43,558 bases of DNA, from contig CAIQQH010000004.1 of assembly GCA_903873915.1 (NCBI GenBank), positions 1-43,558 of the forward strand, read 5' to 3'. Shown here one piece after another: positions 25,031 through 34,321 of the stretch. Position numbers and translations under genes: made by a program. Each line of letters begins with the position of its first letter. Position 1 is the stretch's first letter. Origin of the DNA: an uncultured Flavobacteriia bacterium (GTDB taxonomy: Bacteria; Bacteroidota; Bacteroidia; Flavobacteriales_D; Crocinitomicaceae). The notes beneath the pieces are model-generated. The model was not told where the DNA came from and did no database searches. It saw only the letters and a program-made list of their open reading frames with translations.

Positions 25031-25961
25031 ATTCGGTAAAAGAAGGAAATTTCAAGAGAATTGCTGCTAATTTTTTAGCCAACTTTGCATCGTGCATCGT
25101 ATGATCATCACCCATCGATATGTGTGATTTCAATTTTCGGTACCGAACAACTTCCTCAATCAGTTCAATTGTTTCATTCGTGCAAGCCGCTTGCATCAAA
25201 CGAGTCCACACATACTCTATGGCCTCCTCAGATGGGTGAATTCGATCCTGCTTAAAAAATCGATAATCACGCAGCTCATCAATAACAATCTCGTAGGAGG
25301 GGAAATACACTGATTCCGTTTGCTCACAAATTTGACGAACAGCATCAAATAAAGCTGCTTTACTTTGATTGTTTTCGACAAATCCATCCCGAACATGTCG
25401 CACTGGACTAACAGTAAATACGAGCGTAAGTTGAGGGAATGAACGTTTCAATTCATCAATAAGGGGCAACCATACGCTTACGATTTTATCAGAAACGGTC
25501 AGCGATTTTGTAAAGCATTGTGCGGGTGCCTTGTGGCAGTTTGAAACGATGATTCCATCCTCATTCAAAGCGTATCCCCATGCTGTACCGAAAGTGATGA
25601 AAAGATGTGACGATGAGCCCAATGCTTGTTTGAAGACTTTGCGTGTTTCAATTAATTTAGTTAGTAGTTCCCCCCTATTTCCAATGCAGAATTTTGATGA
25701 AGCGTCCCAAGAAATAAATCGATCATCAACGGAATCAAGACGTTCAATGGGATTCTCAATCAAACAATTTGAAAGAAAACGCGCCAAGGCCAAGGGATGA
25801 AATACCGTGCCTACAGGATTTGAAACAGCATGAAAGCCAGTATAACTCGCTTTTACAGCGATTTCATCTGAAAAACAACTACCAAGAAAGACTAGACCCT
25901 TTGAATGGCTTAGTTCAGGTCGGAGTTCTGGAATTGAAAAACTTAGATAAAAGGGCTGCAC
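25029..25961 (-). CDS. GSCFA domain protein
   Basis: 310 residues with the eponymous motif GLVFLGSCFSDEIA at residues 22-35 and the GNPVGT-like SNPVGTVFHP, both diagnostic of the GSCFA family. FITFGTAWGYAL, TVSPVRHVRDGFVENNQSKA and DRIHPSEEAIEYVW fit an SGNH/GDSL-hydrolase-like fold with Ser and a late D-x-x-H. Substrate unknown. The start is a GTG at 25961, two bases after the recN stop; no ATG is available. It is the last gene of the bamD-recN series. Confidence 0.85.
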   Translation of the reverse strand: MQPFYLSFSIPELRPELSHSKGLVFLGSCFSDEIAVKASYTGFHAVSNPVGTVFHPLALARFLSNCLIENPIERLDSVDDRFISWDASSKFCIGNRGELLTKLIETRKVFKQALGSSSHLFITFGTAWGYALNEDGIIVSNCHKAPAQCFTKSLTVSDKIVSVWLPLIDELKRSFPQLTLVFTVSPVRHVRDGFVENNQSKAALFDAVRQICEQTESVYFPSYEIVIDELRDYRFFKQDRIHPSEEAIEYVWTRLMQAACTNETIELIEEVVRYRKLKSHISMGDDHTMHDAKLAKKLAAILLKFPSFTE

Positions 25962-25963
25962 GA

Positions 25964-27613
25964 TTAATTCATTAATGCTTTTGCATTTTCACGCGCTGAA
26001 TCGGTAATTTGCTCCCCACTCATGAGTCGAGCAATTTCATCTATTCGTTCCAGATCGTTTAAGGTGCGTACACGTGTTTCAGTGCGTTTACCATCCGAAC
26101 TCTTTTCAACAATAAAATGAAAATCTGCTTTGGCTGCCACTTGGGGAAGGTGTGAAATGGCCATCAATTGAAATTGCTTTCCCATTTTCTTTAAAAGCAT
26201 TCCAATTTTCTGTGCGACCTCGCCTGAAACCCCTGTATCAATTTCGTCGAAAAGAACAGTCGGTAAGGACGAGTGCTCCGAAATCATTTGTTGGAGGGCT
26301 AGCATAACTCGAGAAAGCTCCCCGCCACTCGCCGCTTTTTCAATGGGCACTGGATCCATCCCTGCATTCGCGGAAAACCGCATTTCAATGACTGTGAATC
26401 CCGTTTCGCGTAAAGTACTATTTGCATTCAAATGAAACTCCAAACGTGTATCTGGCAACTTCAAGTCTTTTAAAATCTCTTGCAATTGTTGAGAAATTTG
26501 CGTTGACGATTTCACTCGTTTCGTATGCAGTTCATTGGCTTGAAGAATGGCTTTGTCATTTAATCCCACAACAACAAGTGAAAGCTGTTCGATTTCTTTT
26601 TCTAATTCCTCACCTCCGAGCACAACCTGTTCAAGTTTGTTTCGAAATTCAATCAGTTCAGTTCGATTCGATAAGCGATGTTTTAGCAATACGCTGTTGT
26701 ACTTATCGATAGCGTGTGACATTTGCTCAAGTACTTCCGGGTTGATGTCCGTCGTTTGTAGAATGCGTTCAGCATCGCTCGAAATGTCTTCCAATTCAAT
26801 TAAAGAAGCACGAATTCTATCCGTTAACTGATGAACATCATCATCAGAAAGACCCAACTTTTCAAGTCTATTCTGCACCATCCTCATTCGATCAGCTACT
26901 TGGTCATCTCCTGAAACAGTATTGACAATTAATCCGAGAACTTCCTGCAAGTGCGATACATTTGCAGCGCGATTCAATTCATTCTCATAGCGCTCGAAAT
27001 CAGTGGTGTCGGGCTGAAGATCATTCAATTCATTTAACTGAAACTCATTGTAATCGCGCTCTGCCCTGATTTTTTCTATCGACGAACGGAGCTTTTCCAA
27101 CTCCCTTTCCTTTTCGCGAAGTGATGTATAGGCAGATAGATATTCCTTTTTTTCAGTAGTCAAGTCAGACAAAATATCCAGCACATTCAATTGAAAATCC
27201 TTCTCTTTCAACTCAATGGTATTGTATTGAGAATGAATATTTAGCAATTGAGATGTCAATTCACGCAGCACATTCAATTGCACAGGCGTATCATTTATAA
27301 AAGCCCTAGATTTCCCTTGTTTGGTGACTTCCCTTCGAATGAGTGTCGATGCATCATTGTCCAGTTCATGTTCACTAAAGAATGTGGAAAAATCAAATTT
27401 CAACAAATCAAATTCAGCTTCAACGATTGCTTTATCTCCGTGATTTCCAATCACAGAGAAGTCAGCGCGGTCGCCAAGAATCAAACCAAGTGCATTGAGC
27501 AAGATTGACTTTCCAGAACCTGTTTCACCAGTAATGACGGTATATCCCTCATTGAAATGGAGTTCGACCGCTTCAATAAGCGCAAAATTGCGAATGCGTA
27601 AACTGCGAAGCAT
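25964..27613 (-). CDS. recN: DNA repair protein RecN
   Basis: 549 residues, an SMC-like ATPase acting in double-strand-break repair. Walker A GETGSGKS is at 29-36. A long coiled coil runs through about 160-370 (EKERELEKLRSSIEKIRAERD). The ABC signature SGGELSRVMLALQ is followed by Walker B at 453-459 (VLFDEID) and the RecN-type ISHLPQVAA. The ATG at 27613 shares one base with the stop of the DUF4835 gene (TAATG), indicating coupling. Confidence 0.95.
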   Translation of the reverse strand: MLRSLRIRNFALIEAVELHFNEGYTVITGETGSGKSILLNALGLILGDRADFSVIGNHGDKAIVEAEFDLLKFDFSTFFSEHELDNDASTLIRREVTKQGKSRAFINDTPVQLNVLRELTSQLLNIHSQYNTIELKEKDFQLNVLDILSDLTTEKKEYLSAYTSLREKERELEKLRSSIEKIRAERDYNEFQLNELNDLQPDTTDFERYENELNRAANVSHLQEVLGLIVNTVSGDDQVADRMRMVQNRLEKLGLSDDDVHQLTDRIRASLIELEDISSDAERILQTTDINPEVLEQMSHAIDKYNSVLLKHRLSNRTELIEFRNKLEQVVLGGEELEKEIEQLSLVVVGLNDKAILQANELHTKRVKSSTQISQQLQEILKDLKLPDTRLEFHLNANSTLRETGFTVIEMRFSANAGMDPVPIEKAASGGELSRVMLALQQMISEHSSLPTVLFDEIDTGVSGEVAQKIGMLLKKMGKQFQLMAISHLPQVAAKADFHFIVEKSSDGKRTETRVRTLNDLERIDEIARLMSGEQITDSARENAKALMN

Positions 27614-28518
27614 TAGTTAAGAATATCCTGGTATTTAGTCGCGTTCGTTGGGTCGAGACGCTTGAGGAGATTGACTACCTCTGTTTTATCCTTTATTTCT
27701 GCGTCGGCGTATAAGTTTTTGAGCTCTACCAATTTGGCCTGAACGAAATTCAATAGATTGATTGAATTTGGTCGAGTTGCTACCACCTTATTTAATTCAG
27801 AGAGTGCAGAATAAATGGCTTGACGGGCTTTCAACTTATCGTCATATAGAGCATCAATACCTTTTCTGTGGTAGTTGTAGTTGCACAAACGAAGTGGCTC
27901 GAACAATTGATGCAAGACATTGTCCACGAGGTAAAAACGATTTCGTTTTCCTGTTTCATTGGATTTCCATCCTTTCGCCCCTGACGATTGCGCATTCGAG
28001 ACAATTTGTTGCGCCTCATTAAAATAGGGCGTTCCACCTTTCAGTGAAAACGAATCGTAATCCATACCGATGATGAAATAGGCATAGAATGCCAAAATTG
28101 ACGTCAAATTATCACGGTACTGATTGGGCGCATAAATCAAGACAGAGTTTCTAGAATATGCAAATTGAATATCATCGTCTTGGAAATTGAACAATGTCGT
28201 GTTGTAAGAGGAGTTATACCCTGGACGTGTGGATTGTACTTGCATTGAGCCTTCATACGTTCCGGGTGAGGGGATAGAATTGATCTGGAGCTGAATGTTG
28301 CAATTGATGCGTTCCTCCACTTTGAACTTATCTTTCGTCCACTGGGTCGTGTTCATCATGTCATAGATCGTTTGTTTCAATTGGTCAAAAATTTCTTTTT
28401 CAACCGACGTCACTTCCAAACGTGCATCTGTAATGATACTGACTTGGCAATTTAGTTCTTGTGCAGAAGCATCTCCTGCATACAAGAAAAGAAGAAGAGA
28501 AATAACAAACGATCTCAT
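27613..28518 (-). CDS. DUF4835 family exported protein
   Basis: 301 residues with a signal peptide ending DASAQ. LNCQVSIITDARLEVTSV-type start, NCNIQLQINSIPSPGTYEGSM, and the FAYYAYFIIGMDYDSFSLKGGTPYF region (here AFYAYFIIGMDYDS) are typical of DUF4835, a Bacteroidota-specific periplasmic family of unknown function. The position between coaBC and recN is conserved in the phylum and supports the call. It overlaps coaBC by 4 bases (ATGA). Confidence 0.88.
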   Translation of the reverse strand: MRSFVISLLLFLYAGDASAQELNCQVSIITDARLEVTSVEKEIFDQLKQTIYDMMNTTQWTKDKFKVEERINCNIQLQINSIPSPGTYEGSMQVQSTRPGYNSSYNTTLFNFQDDDIQFAYSRNSVLIYAPNQYRDNLTSILAFYAYFIIGMDYDSFSLKGGTPYFNEAQQIVSNAQSSGAKGWKSNETGKRNRFYLVDNVLHQLFEPLRLCNYNYHRKGIDALYDDKLKARQAIYSALSELNKVVATRPNSINLLNFVQAKLVELKNLYADAEIKDKTEVVNLLKRLDPTNATKYQDILN

Positions 28519-29717
28519 GAGATAGAATTGATCAAGTATTCAACAATATTTTCAGCAGCTTTTTGCTTTGAGCTTAACTCAAATTCAGTTTGCTTATTGC
28601 ACTCATCTAAGATAGTAATTTTATTTGTGTCCACTGAAAATCCAGCACCTTCATCGGCAAGTGTATTTAACACGATAAAATTCAGGTTTTTCTTTTTCAG
28701 TTTATTCATTCCGTTTTGCAACAAATCCTCTGTTTCCAGGGCAAAGCCGACCAAGTATTGCTTCTTGGATTTATTCGCACCAGCCCAAGCCAGAATATCT
28801 GGATTTTTCACCAATTCAATTGTCGGGTCAGTATCGGACTTCTTCATTTTTGATGGTGCAACTGCTTTTGGTTTATAGTCAGCCACTGCTGCGGAAAACA
28901 CACCTATGGTGCAGGATTCCCAATTCGATTTCACAGCTTCAGACATCTCATCTGCGCTCACCACATCGATTTGTTGTAATCGATGGTGCGTCAATGTTTG
29001 GTTCGTTGGACCAGTAATTAACACCACTTCAGCGCCTTCGGCCAAGCAAGCTTTAGTTATTTCGAAACCCATTTTTCCTGAAGAATGATTTCCAATAAAG
29101 CGAACGGGATCAATTGCTTCATAGGTTGGCCCAGCGGTAATCAAAACCTTTTTTCCTTTTAAGCTACCTGTTTGTGTTCGGTTAAAAAAGGAAGATAAAG
29201 CAGTGTAAATTGTCTCGGGCTCAGCCATTCTCCCCTCGCCTTCTAAGCCGCTGGCTAATTCGCCACGTTCAGCAGGAATGATGGTTACACAATCATCTTC
29301 CAATTGAAGTAAATTCCTTTTAACGGTAGGATGTTGGTACATATCTAAATCCATTGCTGGAGCCACGATTGTGGGACACTTGAGGGATAGATACGTCGCA
29401 AGCAAGAGATTGTCGCTATTTCCAGTAGCCATTTTCGCTAAGGTCGAAGCTGTTAAAGGAGCAATAAGCATAACATCAGCCCAAAGGCCATATTCCACAT
29501 GATTTGTCCATTCTCCTGTCTGTTTATTCCAAAACTCAATGCCGACAGGATTTCCAGTAAGCGTGGACACGACTAGGGGGCTTATAAAATCACAAGAGGC
29601 AGGAGTCATGATAGATCTGACTTCTGCCCCTGATTTTTTGAGCATGCGAATGAGGAATGCGATTTTGTACGCTGCAATACCTCCTGTAATGCCCAGAAGT
29701 ATGCGTTTTCCTTGCAT
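28515..29717 (-). CDS. coaBC: bifunctional phosphopantothenoylcysteine decarboxylase / phosphopantothenate-cysteine ligase
   Basis: 400 residues, the usual fusion length. The N-terminal flavoprotein half (CoaC) has GITGGIAAYK, APLTASTLAKMATG and the catalytic APAMDLDMYQHP. The C-terminal ligase half (CoaB) has ITAGPTYEAIDPVRFIGN followed by SSGKMG, then AAVADYKP and the late NPDILAWAG. It makes 4'-phosphopantetheine for coenzyme A. The ATG is 3 nt after the omega gene stop, so all genes from bamD to GSCFA are probably co-transcribed. Confidence 0.95.
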   Translation of the reverse strand: MQGKRILLGITGGIAAYKIAFLIRMLKKSGAEVRSIMTPASCDFISPLVVSTLTGNPVGIEFWNKQTGEWTNHVEYGLWADVMLIAPLTASTLAKMATGNSDNLLLATYLSLKCPTIVAPAMDLDMYQHPTVKRNLLQLEDDCVTIIPAERGELASGLEGEGRMAEPETIYTALSSFFNRTQTGSLKGKKVLITAGPTYEAIDPVRFIGNHSSGKMGFEITKACLAEGAEVVLITGPTNQTLTHHRLQQIDVVSADEMSEAVKSNWESCTIGVFSAAVADYKPKAVAPSKMKKSDTDPTIELVKNPDILAWAGANKSKKQYLVGFALETEDLLQNGMNKLKKKNLNFIVLNTLADEGAGFSVDTNKITILDECNKQTEFELSSKQKAAENIVEYLINSIS

Positions 29718-29720
29718 GTA

Positions 29721-30047
29721 TTAGTCTTCTTTTTCTTCGTACTTACGAATGTAGATTTTATCGTCAAGCAATTCTTGCATTGCCATAGCCACCGGCTTAG
29801 GCAGTTTCTCATAGAATTTAGAGATTTCAATTTGCTCACGATTTTCAAAAATCTCTTCCAAATTGTCTGTAGAAGATGCAAATTCTTGCAATTTCGTAGT
29901 CAACTCTTCTTTCAATTCTGCACTGATTTGGTTTGAACGCTTAGAAACGGCTACAATTGATTCGTAGATATTTCCCGTTTTTTCCTCCATTAAGATTGTA
30001 TCACGTGTTACCGTTGAACGCTCTGCTGTACTGTTCTTGAAATTCAT
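29721..30047 (-). CDS. rpoZ: RNA polymerase omega subunit, Bacteroidota Rpb6-like
   Basis: 108 residues. The segment TGNIYESIVAVSKRSNQIS matches the omega/Rpb6 conserved helix (N-x-Y-E-x-V-x-x-x-x-x-R-A-x-Q-I), and the later KPVAMAMQELLDDKIYIR fits the phylum-specific C-terminal part. Omega stabilises the core polymerase beta' subunit. Position after bamD and before coaBC is the common order in this phylum. The call rests on motif and synteny. Confidence 0.85.
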   Translation of the reverse strand: MNFKNSTAERSTVTRDTILMEEKTGNIYESIVAVSKRSNQISAELKEELTTKLQEFASSTDNLEEIFENREQIEISKFYEKLPKPVAMAMQELLDDKIYIRKYEEKED

Positions 30048-30052
30048 CTTTT

Positions 30053-30862
30053 CTATTTTCTGGTGTTTAATTTTTCAAATTCCTTGACCAAGGCATCATT
30101 GTATCCATCTGCCTCAGAATCGTGCGTAGATGCAGGAAATTCGGCTACAAAAGTACGATATCTTTCCATAGCTTGCTCAATCCGTTCCTTTTTTTTCTCG
30201 TCAACACTATTCAATGCTAAATAATACGCGTTTTTCACCAGAATAAACATCACCTCTTCTCGGTTCTTTGAACGCGGATAATCTTGCATAAACGATGTCG
30301 CAGAGGTTACAGCAGCGCGGAAATTCTCTGTTTTGGAGTACAAGCACACGGCATCATAGTCTTTCTTTTCCAATTTCATGTGCAGACGATCCATGATTTT
30401 ATTGCACGAATCCACCAAAGATGACTGCGGATAGGTATCAATAAACTGTTGCAAATTATTGATTGCAAGGTCAGTATCGTTCTGATCCAATGACGATTCA
30501 GGAGAATTGTTCACCGAACACATCGCTGAAAGAAACAAGGATTCTTGCGCTTTCACACTGTACGGGAAACGTTGTGTAAATGCCCCTAAATAATAGCCAG
30601 CCATGTAATAATCACCTTCTTCGTAATAGGATTTTCCGATACGGAAATAGGCCAATTCTCCCTCGCCTGTTTTCGGCATTCGCTGGTAGATTTGCTCGTA
30701 CAAAACGATTGAACGCGCAAATTGCTTGTCACTATACAGCTCATCAGCCAGTTCAAACTTTCGTTTGTAGTCATCGCCCTTAATTACCTTGTTGTAATCA
30801 GAGCATGCGAAAAAAAGCAGTGATAGCGCGACAATAAAACTGAAACGAAATGTTTGAATCAT
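30053..30862 (-). CDS. bamD: outer membrane assembly lipoprotein BamD
   Basis: 269 residues with lipobox FFAC (Cys20) and TPR repeats throughout: YKRKFELADELYSDKQFARSI-type first hairpin, EGDYYMAGYYLGAF, and the P-x-S-x-x-x-x-x-A spacing of YfiO/BamD proteins. BamD works with BamA in inserting beta-barrels into the outer membrane. It is the first gene of the six-gene series to 25029. The ATG lies only 5 nt after a -7 promoter element. Confidence 0.92.
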   Translation of the reverse strand: MIQTFRFSFIVALSLLFFACSDYNKVIKGDDYKRKFELADELYSDKQFARSIVLYEQIYQRMPKTGEGELAYFRIGKSYYEEGDYYMAGYYLGAFTQRFPYSVKAQESLFLSAMCSVNNSPESSLDQNDTDLAINNLQQFIDTYPQSSLVDSCNKIMDRLHMKLEKKDYDAVCLYSKTENFRAAVTSATSFMQDYPRSKNREEVMFILVKNAYYLALNSVDEKKKERIEQAMERYRTFVAEFPASTHDSEADGYNDALVKEFEKLNTRK

Positions 30863-30867
30863 GAGCC

Positions 30868-30875
30868 CAAATGTA
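30868..30875 (-). promoter_or_regulatory. -7 promoter element for bamD and downstream genes
   Basis: The minus strand reads TACATTTG, an exact TAnnTTTG, with 5 nt to the bamD ATG, so the mRNA may be leaderless. No TTG at -33 spacing. Confidence 0.5.
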
Positions 30876-30922
30876 CGATTAAAATGAACACTATATCTGT
30901 GAATCTTTGTTAAGGAATTGAA

Positions 30923-31876
30923 CTATTTGACACGTAAACTCCGACCAATTTGCAAGGTTTCCGTGGGACGAATCCCGTTCAGCTGGCAAATTTTAGACAC
31001 CGTGGTTTGATTTCGATCGGCAATTTCTGAAAGGGTATCGCCAGATCTTACTTTGTAATATTTACGCTGCGCGGCCTGCACCAAGGGTGGTGTAACGACA
31101 ACTGGATCAGCTTCATCACCTTCCATATCAGTTGGTTTAGCCCCCGGCCTAAACAGACTGCTAAAGACAAACAAATTCTCGTCTTTACAGACCCTCTTCT
31201 CAAAATCGATTACCTCTTCTGGATTTATTGATGCATCATAAAAACGCACTTCAAAATGCAAGTGAGAACCAAAGGAATGTCCAGTATTTCCGCCAAGTCC
31301 AAGTACATCACCGGCTTTCACCTCTTGATCCGGGACAACGATTAACTTGCTCAAGTGGGCATAAAAGGTTTCTAGACCATTGTAATGACGAACGATCACT
31401 AAATTTCCAAATCCACCCTCATTGTACTTTGCGTAGCGTACTTTTCCTCCCCAAGCCGAACGAACAGTATCACCAGTTTCTAAATCGAGGTCAATACCAC
31501 TGTGATGACGGCCGCTTCGGTATCCATAACGAGATGTGACTATGCCATCCACTGGAATTCGAAACTCACTGTGTGCCTCTTCCAAGACACAAAGCCAAAG
31601 TGTATCCTTCAACTTCGACATATCATTGCCTCTGCCTGACGAATAACACATGTTATTGTCCCAAGTTTGAACAAAACTGTAGCCCTTTTCGATCATTAAT
31701 GCATTTAGGCGGGGATTTAGTATTCCATCAAAATTCTTGTCTTTGAGGTATTCCCATGTGCGATTCGCATAGATAAGAATCGGCCCATTGATGGTCTCGA
31801 CAGTATCAATGACACGCTGTTGAGCCTGAACAGAACCGATTAGCGAAAGAAACAATAAGAACAGAATTCTCTGCAT
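30923..31876 (-). CDS. M23 family metallopeptidase with C-terminal LysM
   Basis: 317 residues with a signal peptide ending VQAQ. The peptidase domain (about 110-230) has the zinc motifs HHSGIDLD (HxxxD) and SHLHFEV (HxH), plus FGNLVIVRH and YAHL. Both zinc-motif signatures are intact, so it is probably an active peptidoglycan endopeptidase. A LysM module closes the protein (YYKVRSGDTLSEIADRN, then ICQLNGI and LQIGRSLRVK) and should bind cell-wall glycan. LysM at the C-terminus is common in this phylum. A TATATTTG element lies about 50 nt upstream. Confidence 0.92.
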   Translation of the reverse strand: MQRILFLLFLSLIGSVQAQQRVIDTVETINGPILIYANRTWEYLKDKNFDGILNPRLNALMIEKGYSFVQTWDNNMCYSSGRGNDMSKLKDTLWLCVLEEAHSEFRIPVDGIVTSRYGYRSGRHHSGIDLDLETGDTVRSAWGGKVRYAKYNEGGFGNLVIVRHYNGLETFYAHLSKLIVVPDQEVKAGDVLGLGGNTGHSFGSHLHFEVRFYDASINPEEVIDFEKRVCKDENLFVFSSLFRPGAKPTDMEGDEADPVVVTPPLVQAAQRKYYKVRSGDTLSEIADRNQTTVSKICQLNGIRPTETLQIGRSLRVK

Positions 31877-31927
31877 TCGTAGGAACTTTTTTTACCTTAA
31901 ATTGAGTAAGGAATTTTGAATGAGGCC

Positions 31928-31935
31928 CAAATATA
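31928..31935 (-). promoter_or_regulatory. -7 promoter element for the M23 peptidase gene
   Basis: The minus strand reads TATATTTG in the 77-nt gap after the FKBP gene, 51 nt before the ATG at 31876. No -33 TTG at standard spacing. Confidence 0.4.
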
Positions 31936-31953
31936 CGGCAAAAACTCTGATTA

Positions 31954-32775
31954 TCATTGAACATCCATGACGAGGACATTGTAAAAGAGCGGTTCGTTTG
32001 GTTGAACGATATCTAGATAACCCTTGTTTCCATACGCTTGTTCAGCTGGAACATAAATGTAGAGACGGTCTGATTTTTTGGCATTCGTTAACGCTTTTTT
32101 CAATCCAGGAACGATCCCATAATCTTCAAATCTGAACGTAAAGGGTTTATTGTCGCGGTACGAATTGTAGTACAATGGATTACTTGGTGAACTCACCATG
32201 CTGTGGATCGTCATCGTTTTACCTTCCTTGAAACGCATTTTATTCTTTTTATTTTCTTCCAAGAGCCAAACCTTAACGCCACCAATTGTTGCGCTCGGCT
32301 TTTCACTACTTAGGACGCGAACGATCAAGTAATTGTCGGCATTTTTCGGTATTAAACCATCCACACCTTTGTTGCCCCGCGCTTGTTGACTTGGGATTGA
32401 AATTTTTGCAAAATCGCCAACTCGCAACTTTTCAATTGCGACATCCCATCCCGGTTGCATTTGAAATCCAAGCAAATAAGGGAAAGAAGGTTTCTTGAGC
32501 AAATGATTTCCATCCACCACTGATCCATCAGGCAATTCAACACGGTAATCGATCATTACCAAGTCACCAGACTTAAGTAATGGGCCATTCCCTTTTTCAA
32601 ACCATTGTATTTGCTCACCATTCGGTAATTTTTCTTTCTCAATGACCTTTTTGTTTGCATTCAAGGTATTGCCTTTCTCTTTCAATTCAGCTGTATCCAC
32701 CTTTTTTTTCGTTATCCCGCTGACATCGCATGACGCCATCAATAATAGTACTGCACTAAAAATCAACCCTTTCAT
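31954..32775 (-). CDS. lipoprotein with two tandem FKBP-type peptidyl-prolyl isomerase domains
   Basis: 273 residues with lipobox LMASC. The first FKBP domain (about 50-155) has GDLVMIDYRVELPDGSVVD, PGWDVAIEKLRVGD and the IPSQQARGNKG loop. The second (about 165-273) has PFTFRFEDYGIVPGLKKAL and YVPAEQAYGNKG, then LFYNVLVMDV. Two complete AYG-type active-site loops suggest both may fold proteins in the periplasm. It overlaps the GldI-like gene by 4 bases (ATGA). Confidence 0.88.
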   Translation of the reverse strand: MKGLIFSAVLLLMASCDVSGITKKKVDTAELKEKGNTLNANKKVIEKEKLPNGEQIQWFEKGNGPLLKSGDLVMIDYRVELPDGSVVDGNHLLKKPSFPYLLGFQMQPGWDVAIEKLRVGDFAKISIPSQQARGNKGVDGLIPKNADNYLIVRVLSSEKPSATIGGVKVWLLEENKKNKMRFKEGKTMTIHSMVSSPSNPLYYNSYRDNKPFTFRFEDYGIVPGLKKALTNAKKSDRLYIYVPAEQAYGNKGYLDIVQPNEPLFYNVLVMDVQ

Positions 32776-33287
32776 TCTCCAAGTCCAATTAAATGAATAT
32801 CAATTACCAATATAGATAAAGGTGGAACTTTATCTAGATCCCCCACTAGTCCATGCGCCAAATGGCTTGGCAGAATGAATTTCGCCCGATCGCCAACACT
32901 AAGGTGTTTTATGCCTTCATGTATGCCTGATTCAATGTCTGCACGATCAATTTCAAATACCTCTACCTCATCAGCATCCGTTCGGTAACATTCTTTCCCA
33001 TCCAGCAATTCAACGATGAGCTCAACCTCTGCTGTTTTACTCGAAGTTGCTCGAGCACCTTTTCCATGTTCATAAATCCAATAACGCAATCCAGAACCCG
33101 TTTTCTGCGCCATCCAGTCTTTGTGTTCCTCTAAAAATAAATCAATATTGATCTCCTCTTCCATCGACAAGTTTTTATTCAACTGGGTCGATTTCTCTTG
33201 GTTCCAATCCACTTCTTTTTCTGTTTTCTTTTGCTGAGAACAAGAAAATAAAATTATTAAATAACTAAATATCAGTAATTTAAACAT
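32772..33287 (-). CDS. GldI-like FKBP-type peptidyl-prolyl isomerase lipoprotein
   Basis: 171 residues from ATG 33287 with lipobox LFSC. One C-terminal FKBP domain (about 65-171): YWIYEHGKGARATSS, VELIVELLDGK, IESGIHEGIKHLSVGD and ILPSHLAHG. This resembles GldI, a gliding-motility-associated PPIase of flavobacteria, but I cannot show that the cell glides. Relative to canonical FKBPs, the active-site loop reads LAHG instead of AYG. A TTG two codons earlier is rejected because it would overlap the nrnA stop. Confidence 0.8.
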   Translation of the reverse strand: MFKLLIFSYLIILFSCSQQKKTEKEVDWNQEKSTQLNKNLSMEEEINIDLFLEEHKDWMAQKTGSGLRYWIYEHGKGARATSSKTAEVELIVELLDGKECYRTDADEVEVFEIDRADIESGIHEGIKHLSVGDRAKFILPSHLAHGLVGDLDKVPPLSILVIDIHLIGLGE

Positions 33288-33289
33288 AA

Positions 33290-34321
33290 TCAATTGAAGT
33301 AATTGTAGACTACATTTTTAAAACGTTTAATGGTCTCAGGCATGGAATCCGCACTCATTCCACCAGAGGCGTATTTGTGCCCCCCTCCTGCAAAGTGATC
33401 TCCTGCTAAGACATTGACATATCGATCGCCTTTGGAACGAAATGAAATTTTAATGATGCCATCCTTTTCAGCGAAAAAGGCAGCCATCTCAATCCCTTGA
33501 ACTGAAAGTGCAACATTTACGAGTCCTTCAGTATCCCCTTTCTCATTGTTGAAGCGATTCAACTCTTCCTCTGTCAATGAAATGATCGCTACAGGCAAAT
33601 CGTGCATTATTTCCATTTTCTCACTGATGGCATATCCGCGAAGTTTGAGACGGTCAATGGTATTCGTATCGAACACATTCTCATGAACTTTATAATGCTT
33701 CACCCCTGATTTGAGCAAGTGCTCTAGGATCGAATGGGTTCTTGGTTGAACGGATGGAAAACGAAAAGATCCCGTATCCGTCATGATTCCCAAGTAGATT
33801 GCAGTACCTATATTCTCATCCAACATGTCCAAATTCCCCGATTGGTCGATGAGCTCATATATGAGCTGTGATGTAGAACAAACGCTAGTTTCAGAAACAA
33901 TGATTTCACAAAAATCGGCTGGATCCATGTGGTGGTCAATCATGATTTTAATGGACTCGGACGAAAGCAAATGTACCTCCATGTCTTTGCCAATTCTATT
34001 GCTGCAATTGTAATCCAAGCAAAATATCAAATCAGCCGCTGCCATTTTTTCAGCGACGAGTTCAGGTGAATGATCAAAATGTAGAATCTCATGACCACCA
34101 GGCATCCAAGTCAAGAAACTCGGCGCAGCATCGGGATGACAGACTACAGGATTCTTACCATAAGCACGTAAAAAATGATACAAGGCCAAGGAGCTACCAA
34201 TGGAGTCGCCGTCTGGGGATTTATGTGAAGTAATCACAATATGATCCGCATCATCCACTTGCTGCATGATACGTTTGTAATCATTCATTTCTTCTTGATT
34301 TTTTGCGTGTAAATTTGTCAT
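33290..34321 (-). CDS. nrnA: DHH-family bifunctional oligoribonuclease / pAp phosphatase
   Basis: 343 residues. The DHH part has SHKSPDGDSIGSS (metal DxD), CLDYNCSNRIG, IDHHMDPAD (DHH motif) and MTDTGSFRF; the DHHA1 part ends with FAGGGHKYASGG. NrnA degrades nanoRNA and hydrolyses 3'-phosphoadenosine 5'-phosphate. The ATG at 34321 shares one base with the dapA stop (TGATG). An internal ATG (12th codon) is an alternative. Confidence 0.93.
   Translation of the reverse strand: MTNLHAKNQEEMNDYKRIMQQVDDADHIVITSHKSPDGDSIGSSLALYHFLRAYGKNPVVCHPDAAPSFLTWMPGGHEILHFDHSPELVAEKMAAADLIFCLDYNCSNRIGKDMEVHLLSSESIKIMIDHHMDPADFCEIIVSETSVCSTSQLIYELIDQSGNLDMLDENIGTAIYLGIMTDTGSFRFPSVQPRTHSILEHLLKSGVKHYKVHENVFDTNTIDRLKLRGYAISEKMEIMHDLPVAIISLTEEELNRFNNEKGDTEGLVNVALSVQGIEMAAFFAEKDGIIKISFRSKGDRYVNVLAGDHFAGGGHKYASGGMSADSMPETIKRFKNVVYNYFN

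Noticed and set aside
28459..28878. 139-codon plus-strand frame
   Set aside because: It is antisense to coaBC and the DUF4835 gene; its Phe/Ser-rich translation shows no family.
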